From Olavius algarvensis Delta 4 endosymbiont (GTDB taxonomy: Bacteria; Desulfobacterota; Desulfobacteria; Desulfobacterales; CAJINA01): DNA of 64,000 nt. Below the pieces are notes generated by a model. It saw nothing but the letters and a program-made list of their open reading frames with translations. It was not told where the DNA came from and did no database searches. Shown in pieces: positions 27,044 to 35,544 of the stretch; position 1 is the first letter of the stretch, and each line of letters starts with the position of its first letter. The DNA lies in contig CAJINA010000122.1 of NCBI GenBank assembly GCA_905176665.1, positions 178,624-242,623 of the forward strand. Reading direction: 5' to 3'. Both the position numbers and the translations under genes were made by a program.

Positions 27044-30000
27044 GAGAATCGGGTTTTATATCTGTCATTGCGGTATCAACATTGCGAACCGGGTCAGGGT
27101 CGCGGACGTGGCCGCCTATGTGGCCACCTTACCGAACGTGGCCATCTCGCGCGATTATCTGTTTATGTGTTCGGATCCGGGACAGGAACTCATCGAAACA
27201 GACATCCGGACCCACAAGCTCACCCGGGTGGTGGTCGCCTCGTGCTCGCCGCGCATGCATGAAAAGACCTTTCGGGCCGCCTGCCAGCGGGCTGGACTCA
27301 ATCCCTATCGGGCCTTCCACATGGTCTGCGTTCGGGAGCACGTGTCGTGGGTGACGGAAGATGAAGACCAGGCCACCGCGAAGGCCAGACTACTGGTGGG
27401 GGCCGGCATCATGCGGGTAACCCGCCAGGCCGATCTGACCCCGGCGACGTTCCCGGTTTGCACGAACACTCTGGTGGTGGGCGGCGGAATCGCCGGGATG
27501 CAGGCCGCGCTGGATATCGGCCGGGCCGGATTTAAAGCGTACCTGGTAGAACGCCAGCCCACAGTGGGAGGACACATGCTGCAGTACGATAAGACCTTTC
27601 CCACCCTAGACTGCGCGGCCTGTATCGGCACGCCTAAAATGGTCTCTGTCGGCCAGGCACCCAACGTCGAGCTGCTCTCCTATAGCGAAGTGGAAAAGGT
27701 CGACGGGTTTGTCGGCAACTTCAAGGTAACCGTGCGTCAAAAAAGCCGGTACGTGGAAGAGACCTGCACCGGCTGTGGAGAATGCGAAAAGGTGTGTCCC
27801 ATCGAGTTTCCCAACGAGTGGGACGTGGGCACCAAGACCCGCAAAGCCATTTACCGCCCCTTCCCCCAGGCCGTGCCGATTACCTACTGTATCACCAAGT
27901 ACGACCGGACCCCCTGCGTCCAAACCTGTCCGGCCGGGACAAACGTGCAGGGATACGTGGCGTTGATCCGCCAGGAACGCTATCGGGAAGCGGTCGATTT
28001 GATCCGGCAGAAAATACCGCTGCCGGGTACCTTGGGCCGGGTTTGTCCGGCGCCCTGTGAAAAAGCCTGCCGCCGGGCCGAGGTGGACGCCCCCCTGGCG
28101 ATTCGCGCGTTGAAGCGGTTTGCCGCCGACCAGGTGGATCTGGGCAAGCTGCCCCTGCCCGAGATTGAAAATCGGCCGGAAAAGGTGGCCGTGGTCGGTT
28201 CGGGGCCGGCCGGTCTCACTGTGGCCTACTACCTGCGCCTGAAAGGTTACCAGGTAACGCTTATTGAAATGTTCACCCAGCTGGGCGGCATGCTCCGGGT
28301 CGGCATACCCGACTACCGCCTACCGGCCAAGGTTCTGGACAGTGAAATCGACTACCTGCTCAGGCACGGTATCGAAGTCCGGACCAGGATGTGTTTCGGC
28401 AAGGATTTCTCACTTACCGACCTGCGGACGGAGGGCTTTCAAGCCATCTTCTTAGGCATCGGCGCTCATGAGTCCATCGTGATGCGGATACCGGGCGAAG
28501 AGGCATCTAAAAATGTTGTCGATGCCATCAGCTTCTTGCGAGATGTCAACCTCGGCCATGACCAGTCCCCCGGCCGGCGGGTTGTCGTTATCGGTGGCGG
28601 GAATGTGGCCATTGACGCCGCCCGGGTTGCCAAGCGTTTGGGGGCCATAGACGTCACGGTCGTCTACCGCCGGTCGGAAAGAGAGATGCCGGCTTACCCG
28701 GAAGAAATTGAAGGTGCCCGCGAGGAAGGCATCGCGTTTTCCTACCTGACGGCACCGGTCAGCATCCAAAGCCGGGATGGCCGGGTCACCGGCTTCGAGT
28801 GCCAGCGCACGGAGCTGGGTCCGCCGGATGCCAGCGGACGCAGGCGCCCCGTACCAGTGCCGGGTTCTGAGTTCGTAATTGACTGTGACACCGTCATCCC
28901 GGCCATCGGCCAGAGCATCAACATCGCCTGGTCCTCCGCCGAACCCGACCTGGAGCTTACCACCCGAGGCACATTCCAGGTAAATCACGAGACCCTGCAG
29001 ACCAGCGTCCCCGATGTTTTCGCCGCTGGCGACGCGGTCACCGGTCCGGCGACCGTCGTTGAGGCAATTTCTGCCGGCCATAAGGCCGTGGCCGCCATGG
29101 ACCGTTATTTGAACAATTACGATTTGCAGCCAGAAGCGACCCGGCCGGCCGCAGAAGAATCGCCGCTGGGTAAAGACTGGCAGCCGATCGCTGATAACAT
29201 TGTAAGCGTCTCCCGGGTTTCGGCCACGCAGCTCGATCCAAAGACGCGGGACCTGACATTTGACGAAGTGGATTTAAGTTTCGACACCGAAGCGGCGCGC
29301 CGCGAAGCGGACCGTTGCGTGGATTGCGGCGGCTGCTGTGAATGCCGGCTCTGCGAGACGGCCTGTGAAGCCGGGTCCGTCAATCACGCCATGACAGATC
29401 GGGCAACCGAGATCGAGGTGGGGTCCATCATCGTCGCCACCGGCTTCGACCCGCTCGATCCCACTCCGATGACACAATACGGGTATGGGCGGTATGCCAA
29501 CGTGTTTACCAACCTGGAGTTCGAGCGGTTGTCGAACGCCACCGGACCGACCGCCGGCCGGCTGTTGAAACGCGACCCCGACAACCGTCTCAAGTACACC
29601 GACCCGCCCAAAAGTGCCGCCATCCTGCACTGTATCGGCAGCCGTGATATCAACCACCACGAATACTGTTCCCGCACGTGCTGTATGTATGCCCTTAAAT
29701 ATGCCCACCTGCTCAAGGACAAATGCGGCCATGACACAGAAATTTATAACTTCTACATCGACATGCGTTGTTTCGGCAAAGGCTACGAGGAATTCTACAA
29801 ACGGGTCCAGAGCGAAGGTGTGCGCATGGTCCGGGGCAAAGCGGCGCGGGTGGAGGAACAAAACGGGTCACTGGTGGTAACTGCGGAAGACTCCCTCTCG
29901 GCACGCATCGTCCAGGTGCCGGTGGATATGGTCATCCTGTGCACGGCCATGGAGCCGCGTCCGGATGCCAACGAAGTGACCCGCATTTTCGGTATTACCA

Positions 30001-30419
30001 CCGGCAGTGACGGGTTTTTCCAGGAAGAGCATCCCAAATTGGAACCGGTGTCTACGGCTTCCAGCGGAATTTTTCTGGCCGGTGCCTGCCAGGGCCCCAA
30101 AGACATACCCGACACGGTCGCGCAGGCCAAGGGGGCGGCCGCCGAGGCCTTGGTGCTCAGTGCTTCCGGTGAAGTCGCGGTGTCGCCGCTGATTTCATCC
30201 ATCGATCATGATATTTGTATCGGCTGCCGCATGTGCATGGAATTGTGCCCCTACTCCGCAATCGAGTTCAATGACTTGAAAAACGTCAGTGAAGTCAACG
30301 AAGCCGTTTGCAAGGGCTGCGGCAGTTGTGCCGGGCACTGCCCAAGCGGGGCGGCCCGGGTGCGACATTTTACCAGCCGGCAGGTTTTCGCTGAGATTGA
30401 AGGGATTTTAACCGGCTGA
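27036..30419 (+). CDS. HdrA-like flavoprotein with inserted NfnB/GltD-type oxidoreductase
   Basis: 1127 residues from ATG 27036, which has CAGGAGG upstream. HdrA N-terminal domain (FYICHCGINIA), a first FAD segment (TLVVGGGIAGMQAAL), a [4Fe-4S] motif (CTGCGECEKVCP near 245), then, from about 288 to 700, a whole GltD/NfnB-like NAD(P)H:ferredoxin module with its own FAD (VVGSGPAGLTVAYYL) and NAD(P) (VVIGGGNVAIDAARVA) motifs. HdrA then resumes (CIGSRDINHHEYCSRTCC) and ends with two [4Fe-4S] clusters (CIGCRMCMELCP, CKGCGSCAGHCP). It is probably a soluble flavin-based bifurcating or confurcating subunit able to take electrons from NAD(P)H. MvhD follows after 17 bases. Confidence 0.9.
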   Translation: MSERIGFYICHCGINIANRVRVADVAAYVATLPNVAISRDYLFMCSDPGQELIETDIRTHKLTRVVVASCSPRMHEKTFRAACQRAGLNPYRAFHMVCVREHVSWVTEDEDQATAKARLLVGAGIMRVTRQADLTPATFPVCTNTLVVGGGIAGMQAALDIGRAGFKAYLVERQPTVGGHMLQYDKTFPTLDCAACIGTPKMVSVGQAPNVELLSYSEVEKVDGFVGNFKVTVRQKSRYVEETCTGCGECEKVCPIEFPNEWDVGTKTRKAIYRPFPQAVPITYCITKYDRTPCVQTCPAGTNVQGYVALIRQERYREAVDLIRQKIPLPGTLGRVCPAPCEKACRRAEVDAPLAIRALKRFAADQVDLGKLPLPEIENRPEKVAVVGSGPAGLTVAYYLRLKGYQVTLIEMFTQLGGMLRVGIPDYRLPAKVLDSEIDYLLRHGIEVRTRMCFGKDFSLTDLRTEGFQAIFLGIGAHESIVMRIPGEEASKNVVDAISFLRDVNLGHDQSPGRRVVVIGGGNVAIDAARVAKRLGAIDVTVVYRRSEREMPAYPEEIEGAREEGIAFSYLTAPVSIQSRDGRVTGFECQRTELGPPDASGRRRPVPVPGSEFVIDCDTVIPAIGQSINIAWSSAEPDLELTTRGTFQVNHETLQTSVPDVFAAGDAVTGPATVVEAISAGHKAVAAMDRYLNNYDLQPEATRPAAEESPLGKDWQPIADNIVSVSRVSATQLDPKTRDLTFDEVDLSFDTEAARREADRCVDCGGCCECRLCETACEAGSVNHAMTDRATEIEVGSIIVATGFDPLDPTPMTQYGYGRYANVFTNLEFERLSNATGPTAGRLLKRDPDNRLKYTDPPKSAAILHCIGSRDINHHEYCSRTCCMYALKYAHLLKDKCGHDTEIYNFYIDMRCFGKGYEEFYKRVQSEGVRMVRGKAARVEEQNGSLVVTAEDSLSARIVQVPVDMVILCTAMEPRPDANEVTRIFGITTGSDGFFQEEHPKLEPVSTASSGIFLAGACQGPKDIPDTVAQAKGAAAEALVLSASGEVAVSPLISSIDHDICIGCRMCMELCPYSAIEFNDLKNVSEVNEAVCKGCGSCAGHCPSGAARVRHFTSRQVFAEIEGILTG

Positions 30420-30436
30420 GGGAAAGGAGTTTAGCA

Positions 30437-30859
30437 ATGCAAGATTTCGAACCGACCATCGTAGCCTTCTTCTGCAACTGGTGCACGTACACAGCGGCTG
30501 ATCTTGCCGGCACCTCGCGCCTGGCGTACCCACCCAACATCAAGATCATCCGGATGATGTGCAGCGGCATGGTTGATCCGCAGTACGTGATCAAGGCACT
30601 GCTGGAAGGTGCGGACGGCGTGCTGGTCAGCGGCTGCAATCCCGGGGATTGCCATTATATCAATGGAAATTTCAAGGCTCGACGGCGGATCAAGTTGCTC
30701 AAGACGATATTGCCGCAGTTCGGTTTTGAACCCGAGCGGCTGCGCCTGACCTGGATCGCCGCCAGCGACGGTGTTTTGCTGGCTGAGGTCATGCAGGAAC
30801 TGACTGAGCAGATCAGAGCCCTGGGGCCCAGTGAGGCAAATCTGAAAATGGTAATTTAA
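30437..30859 (+). CDS. mvhD: MvhD/FlpD-family electron-transfer subunit
   Basis: 140 residues. FFCNWCTYTAADLAGTSR, MMCSGMVDPQYV and GCNPGDCHYINGN are the hallmark stretches of MvhD (also FlpD), the [2Fe-2S] subunit that in methanogens carries electrons from hydrogenase or formate dehydrogenase to HdrA. No MvhA/G hydrogenase or FdhA catalytic subunit is encoded in this window, so its donor must lie elsewhere or be the FrhB-like protein encoded next. It sits between the two HdrA-type genes. Confidence 0.93.
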   Translation: MQDFEPTIVAFFCNWCTYTAADLAGTSRLAYPPNIKIIRMMCSGMVDPQYVIKALLEGADGVLVSGCNPGDCHYINGNFKARRRIKLLKTILPQFGFEPERLRLTWIAASDGVLLAEVMQELTEQIRALGPSEANLKMVI

Positions 30860-30917
30860 TCAGGCAGAAGGCCGAAGGATTTAATCTGTGAACGGGGATT
30901 CGTTAAGGAGGCCAGCC

Positions 30918-32060
30918 ATGGTGAAGACAGCCATCATCGACGTAAAGGACCGGGATCTTCTGGGGGCGCTCCAGGGATTCTTGAAGTCCATTTTGCAGCG
31001 GGAAGAGATTGGGGCCCTGCTGGCGCCCTGGCGCCTGCCCATGAAAAACAGGATCATGCCAGCCCTGCTCACGGATCCGGACCAGGTAGACCGGGTTGAC
31101 CCACTCGCGCCGGCTTTTCCCATGAACAACGCCAAAGTCGTCTCCCGGCTGACCCGCAAGGCGGCCGGCCAACAGGTAGCGGCCGTCATGCGTCCTTGTG
31201 AAATCAGAGCTTTCGTTGAACTGGTGAAACTCAACCAGGGCCATCTCGAAGACCTGTTGATCATCGGGACGGACTGCCTGGGCGCCTGCCGCAACACTGA
31301 CTTCTCGCGTTGGGCCGGTGAAGATCTCAGTGCTGCGTCAAAAGACTATTACACGGCTGTTCTGGCCGGCGGGGGCGCCGCCCCGGACGGCATTGAACCA
31401 GCGCCGGCCTGCCGGACTTGCGACCAGTCCCTGCCGGTCGGCGCCGACCTGGCCATCGGCCTGCTCGGCATGGATACCGACCGCCAGATACTCGTCCAGG
31501 CCCAGACAGAAAAAGGGGCTGCGTATATCAACACCTCGGCGTCGACCGGGGGTGCGCCGCCCCCAGCCCGCCAAAAGGCCATTGAAAAAATGATGGCAGA
31601 CAGAACCGCCGCCCAAGACGAAATGTTTACCGCTACCCAGGCAAACACGGACAGCTTGGAAAAATTGTCCGCCTACCTGGCGGATTGCGTCAACTGCTAT
31701 AACTGCCGGGTGGCGTGTCCGGTCTGTTATTGCCGGGAGTGCGTGTTCGTCACCGATGTTTTTGACCATGACCCGGGGCAATATCTCAATTGGGCCAGGA
31801 CGAAAGGTGCCGTCAAGATGCCGACCGACACACTCTTTTATCACCTCACCCGCCTGGCCCACATGAGTACGGCCTGTGTGGGCTGTGGACAATGTTCGAA
31901 CGCCTGCCCCAACGATATCCCGGTCATGGAGTTGTTCAAGACCGTTGCCCGGAAAACCCAGGAGGCCTTTGACTACACGGCCGGTGCGGACATCGATGCG
32001 AAGCCGCCGCTCGCAGAGTTTCGTGAAGATGAATTTCCAGAGGTGGTAGGACTCAATTGA
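30918..32060 (+). CDS. FrhB/FdhB-like iron-sulfur flavoprotein
   Basis: 380 residues from ATG 30918, which has AAGGAGG just upstream. The N-terminal two thirds resemble the beta subunits of coenzyme F420 hydrogenase or formate dehydrogenase (AAVMRPCEIRAFVELVKL, IIGTDCLGAC). Ferredoxin-type motifs follow: CVNCYNCRVACPVCYCREC near 270 and CVGCGQCSNACP near 335. Such proteins pass electrons between a flavin and iron-sulfur clusters; which soluble carrier it uses cannot be told. Between mvhD and the second HdrA, it is likely a donor-side subunit of the same complex. Confidence 0.85.
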   Translation: MVKTAIIDVKDRDLLGALQGFLKSILQREEIGALLAPWRLPMKNRIMPALLTDPDQVDRVDPLAPAFPMNNAKVVSRLTRKAAGQQVAAVMRPCEIRAFVELVKLNQGHLEDLLIIGTDCLGACRNTDFSRWAGEDLSAASKDYYTAVLAGGGAAPDGIEPAPACRTCDQSLPVGADLAIGLLGMDTDRQILVQAQTEKGAAYINTSASTGGAPPPARQKAIEKMMADRTAAQDEMFTATQANTDSLEKLSAYLADCVNCYNCRVACPVCYCRECVFVTDVFDHDPGQYLNWARTKGAVKMPTDTLFYHLTRLAHMSTACVGCGQCSNACPNDIPVMELFKTVARKTQEAFDYTAGADIDAKPPLAEFREDEFPEVVGLN

Positions 32061-32078
32061 CCCTGATGAGGAGGGAAG

Positions 32079-35000
32079 ATGAATAAAAAAATCGGCAAGG
32101 CGCTAGTGGTCGGAGCCGGCATCAGTGGCATCCGGTCGGCCTTGGACCTGGCTGAATCAGGATACGGGGTGACCCTGATCGACCGGGCCCCGCACATTGG
32201 CGGGATCTTGAGCCAACTGGATTACCAGTTCCCCAGTAACCACTGCGGCATGTGTAAAATGCTGCCCCTGGTTCAGCGGGATGCCGCGGCGCAGTTTTGC
32301 CTGCGCAAAGGCCTCTTTCACGAAAACATCGAAATCCTCCTAAACACGGAAATCTCCGGAGTGGACGGTGAACCGGGAAACTTCAGCGTAGCTTTACGCG
32401 CGAAGCCCACCTGGGTCGATCCGGAACTGTGTGTGGGGTGCGGTATCTGTGCCGAGGCCTGCCCGGTCGAAGTCCCGGATGCCTTCAATGCCGGCCTGGG
32501 CACCCGCAAGGCCATCTATCTGCCGGTCCCCCATACCATCCCCAATCCTTATATCATCGATCTGGCCGCCTGCACCGACTGTAAGGAATGCGTGCGGATA
32601 TGCCCCACCGCGGCCATTAAGCTGGCCCGAGACAAGCGCCGGGAATTTCGCATCCTGGTGGTGGATGATGAACTGATCGTTCGCGATTCCCTCAAAGAGT
32701 GGCTAGTTGATGAAAACTTTGTGGTTGAAACCGCCGAGTCCGGGCCGGTTGCCCTGGATATGTTGCAGCACGAGACCTACCATCTCATGCTCACGGATAT
32801 CAAGATGCCGGGTATGGATGGGGTTGAAGTCCTCCAAAAGGCCCGAGAAATACGGCCGGATCTCACCGTGATCATGATGACGGCTTACGCCACAGTGGAA
32901 ACAGCGGTCGCCGCGATGAAAATCGGGGCTCTTGATTACCTGGTGAAACCCTTTGACCCGGAAAAGTTGATTCCCAAAGTCGTCTCGGTTTACGCGGACC
33001 TGGAAGCCGGCCAGCCCCGGACCCTGGGAGTCGGTTCGATTGTACTGTGCGGTGGTACGGATTTCTTCGAACCCGCAGATGAAAAAAACATCTACAGTTT
33101 CGGAATCAACCCCGGTGTCATGACCAGTCTGCAGTTCGAACGCCTGTTGAGCGGTACCGGCCCGAGCGGCGGCAAATTGATCCGGCCTCACGATCGGCGG
33201 CCGGTAGAAAAAATCGCCTGGTTGCAATGCGTGGGTTCCCGCGATTTGCAGACCAAAGCGGATTTTTGCTCCTCCATCTGCTGCATGTATGCCATCAAGG
33301 AGGCCCTGCTGGCCAAAGAACGTCTGGGCCCGGAACTGGCGGCGACGATTTTTTATATGGATATGCGCGCATTCGGCAAGTCCTTCGAGCGCTATCGGCA
33401 GCGCGCGGAAAACGACCACGGTGTCCATTTTGAAAGGGCACGCGTGCATTCGATCACCCCGTCCGCCGAAACCGGGGCACCCCTCCTCCGCTGGGTGCAA
33501 ACGGACGGCGCCTGTGCCAAGGAAGCCTTCGACCTGGTAGTGCTGGCGGTAGGGCAACGTCCCGCAGCGCAAACGGAGACGTTGGCCGAACAAATCGGAT
33601 TGCCTCTGAATTCCTGGGGCTTTGTGCAGGCCGATCCATTCGCGCCCGCCGTGACGAACAAACCGGGCATCCTGGTCGGCGGCTCGTTTACCGGCCTGAA
33701 GGATATTGGCGAATCGGTGACCCTTGCGTCTGCTGCTGCGGTTGAAGCCTCCCGCGTGCTCCATACCGCCGGAGGCAGTCTGGTTGCCAAAACACCCGCG
33801 CCACAACCCGGCCGTGATGTATCCCGGGAAGATCCCCGGATTATGGCCGCAATCTGTACCTGCAACGGTACCTATGCAGATCGGCTTGACCCGCTCGAGC
33901 TGCAGCGTGCCCTGGAAAGCTATTCCGGCATATCCCGGGTGTTCCTGATTGAACAAAGCTGTACCGTGTCAGGCTGGGAGCAATTGGCGTCCGCCGCGCA
34001 GGAATGCGCCCCCAACCGCATCCTCATCGGAGCCTGCCACCCGTATCTATACATCCGCAAGCTGCGTGAGCTGGCGCGCCGCATCGACCTCGACCCGGCC
34101 TGCATGGATGTCGTGGATATCATGTCGCCCATCATTGCCAACCGGACGGAATCCTCCGACGGTCGGCAACCGGCTGTTTTAACCAAGCTGAACATGGCCC
34201 TGGCCCGGCTGAAACATAGCGAATCCCGGCCGGTCGTTACGGTGCCGGTCTGCCGGCAGGCGCTGGTGGTAGGCGGGGGGCCGGCCGGTATGCAAGCCGC
34301 TCTGGCGATTGCCGATCACGGCTACCCGGTAGACCTGGTGGAGCACGGCGATACCCTGGGCGGCAATCTGCAATGGCTGTGCAGCACCCTGACGGAAGAC
34401 GCGCCGGCTGACCTTCTGGCGGATATGGTAGAACGGGTGGAAAAGCATCCCCAGATTACGATCCATCTGGAAACCGCCATTACGTCATCGTTCGGCGAAG
34501 TGGGCAGTCTCTTTACAACCCTTGAAACCCGCGCCAAGGTAGTCACTACCGTAGAACATGGCATCGTGATCCTGGCCACCGGCGGCCGCGAAGCGGCCAC
34601 GGAATCATACGGTTATGGCCGGAGCGAAGCCATTATCACCCAGCAGGAGATGGAAGTTCGCCTGGCACAGGATGCCTTTGCGGGCAGACCGCCTGAATCG
34701 GTCGTCATGATTCAATGCGTTGATTCCCGCCAGGAGCCCCGCAACTATTGCAGCCGGGTCTGCTGCCCGACCGCGCTGAAACATGCCCTGCAGATAAAAA
34801 ATCGGTATCCCGATACCGCGGTTTACATCCTCTACCGTGACATCATGACCCCCGGTTTCACCGAAAGTTATTATACCGCAGCCCGTAAAGCAGGGATTCT
34901 TTTTATCCGTTATGACCCGTCCTCCCCGCCCCAGGTTGCCGTGCCCGACGTGGGCTCCGGCCCACTGACGATTGCAACTGTCGACCCACTTTTGGATCGC

Positions 35001-35519
35001 CCGGTAGAGATTGAAGCGGATCTGCTGATACTGGCCACTGGGGTTGCTCCTGAACTGCCGACGGCCCTGGCAGAAGCCTTCGGTGCGGATATGGATACGG
35101 ATGGATTTTTCAAGGCGGCCGAATCGAAATGGCGACCGGTGGACGGACTCAAGGAGGGGGTGTTTGCCTGCGGCCTGGCCCTCGCACCGGGAGCAATTCC
35201 CGAAACGGTAACATCTGCCGGGGCAGCCGCCCAACGTGCTTTGCGCATTCTGGCCCACGACCGGCTGCCGTCCGGTCGGGTGGTCGCCTCCGTCCGCCAC
35301 GCCCTGTGCAGCCTCTGTGAACGTTGTCTGGACGCCTGCCCCTATCAGGCCCGGACGATTGACCCCGATCGCGAACAGGTGGCGGTGAACCCGGCCATGT
35401 GTCAGGGCTGCGGAGAATGTGCCGCTACCTGCCCGAACGGCGCCGCAGTGGTTCACGGGTTCGAGGGACAACAAGTATTCAGTGTCATCAGCGCGGCCCT
35501 GGAAGGGGCCGGCCATTGA
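32079..35519 (+). CDS. Double HdrA with embedded response-regulator receiver
   Basis: 1146 residues. First half: FAD segment (VVGAGISGIRSALDL), two [4Fe-4S] motifs (CVGCGICAEACP near 118, CTDCKECVRICP near 165), a complete receiver domain at about 190-310, then HdrA continues (CVGSRDLQTKADFCSSICC near 393). The receiver has Asp196 and Asp197, phospho-acceptor Asp240 (MLTDIKMPGMDG), Thr268 and Lys290 (LVKPFDPEKL). Second half: a second, complete HdrA: N-terminal domain (CTCNGTYADRL), FAD segment (VVGGGPAGMQAALAI) and two C-terminal clusters (CSLCERCLDACP, CQGCGECAATCP). All receiver residues needed for phosphorylation are intact, so the enzyme may be controlled directly by a kinase. It is 25 bases upstream of a haem-type kinase. 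Confidence 0.9.
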   Translation: MNKKIGKALVVGAGISGIRSALDLAESGYGVTLIDRAPHIGGILSQLDYQFPSNHCGMCKMLPLVQRDAAAQFCLRKGLFHENIEILLNTEISGVDGEPGNFSVALRAKPTWVDPELCVGCGICAEACPVEVPDAFNAGLGTRKAIYLPVPHTIPNPYIIDLAACTDCKECVRICPTAAIKLARDKRREFRILVVDDELIVRDSLKEWLVDENFVVETAESGPVALDMLQHETYHLMLTDIKMPGMDGVEVLQKAREIRPDLTVIMMTAYATVETAVAAMKIGALDYLVKPFDPEKLIPKVVSVYADLEAGQPRTLGVGSIVLCGGTDFFEPADEKNIYSFGINPGVMTSLQFERLLSGTGPSGGKLIRPHDRRPVEKIAWLQCVGSRDLQTKADFCSSICCMYAIKEALLAKERLGPELAATIFYMDMRAFGKSFERYRQRAENDHGVHFERARVHSITPSAETGAPLLRWVQTDGACAKEAFDLVVLAVGQRPAAQTETLAEQIGLPLNSWGFVQADPFAPAVTNKPGILVGGSFTGLKDIGESVTLASAAAVEASRVLHTAGGSLVAKTPAPQPGRDVSREDPRIMAAICTCNGTYADRLDPLELQRALESYSGISRVFLIEQSCTVSGWEQLASAAQECAPNRILIGACHPYLYIRKLRELARRIDLDPACMDVVDIMSPIIANRTESSDGRQPAVLTKLNMALARLKHSESRPVVTVPVCRQALVVGGGPAGMQAALAIADHGYPVDLVEHGDTLGGNLQWLCSTLTEDAPADLLADMVERVEKHPQITIHLETAITSSFGEVGSLFTTLETRAKVVTTVEHGIVILATGGREAATESYGYGRSEAIITQQEMEVRLAQDAFAGRPPESVVMIQCVDSRQEPRNYCSRVCCPTALKHALQIKNRYPDTAVYILYRDIMTPGFTESYYTAARKAGILFIRYDPSSPPQVAVPDVGSGPLTIATVDPLLDRPVEIEADLLILATGVAPELPTALAEAFGADMDTDGFFKAAESKWRPVDGLKEGVFACGLALAPGAIPETVTSAGAAAQRALRILAHDRLPSGRVVASVRHALCSLCERCLDACPYQARTIDPDREQVAVNPAMCQGCGECAATCPNGAAVVHGFEGQQVFSVISAALEGAGH
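32646..33008 (+). other. Receiver domain inserted in HdrA
   Basis: Part of the 32079 gene, listed because it is the most unusual piece of the block. It encodes a full CheY-like domain between the second [4Fe-4S] motif and the continuation of the HdrA FAD fold. The neighbouring HdrA (27036) has its GltD-like module at the matching place: both insertions follow a shared TRKAIY segment and both end before a shared VGSI stretch. Confidence 0.88.
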
Positions 35520-35544
35520 TTTAACCCAGGAAAAAGGCTCGGAT

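Noticed and set aside
32703..33956. 417-codon minus-strand frame within the double HdrA gene
   Set aside because: It is the antisense of a gene with clear domains throughout.
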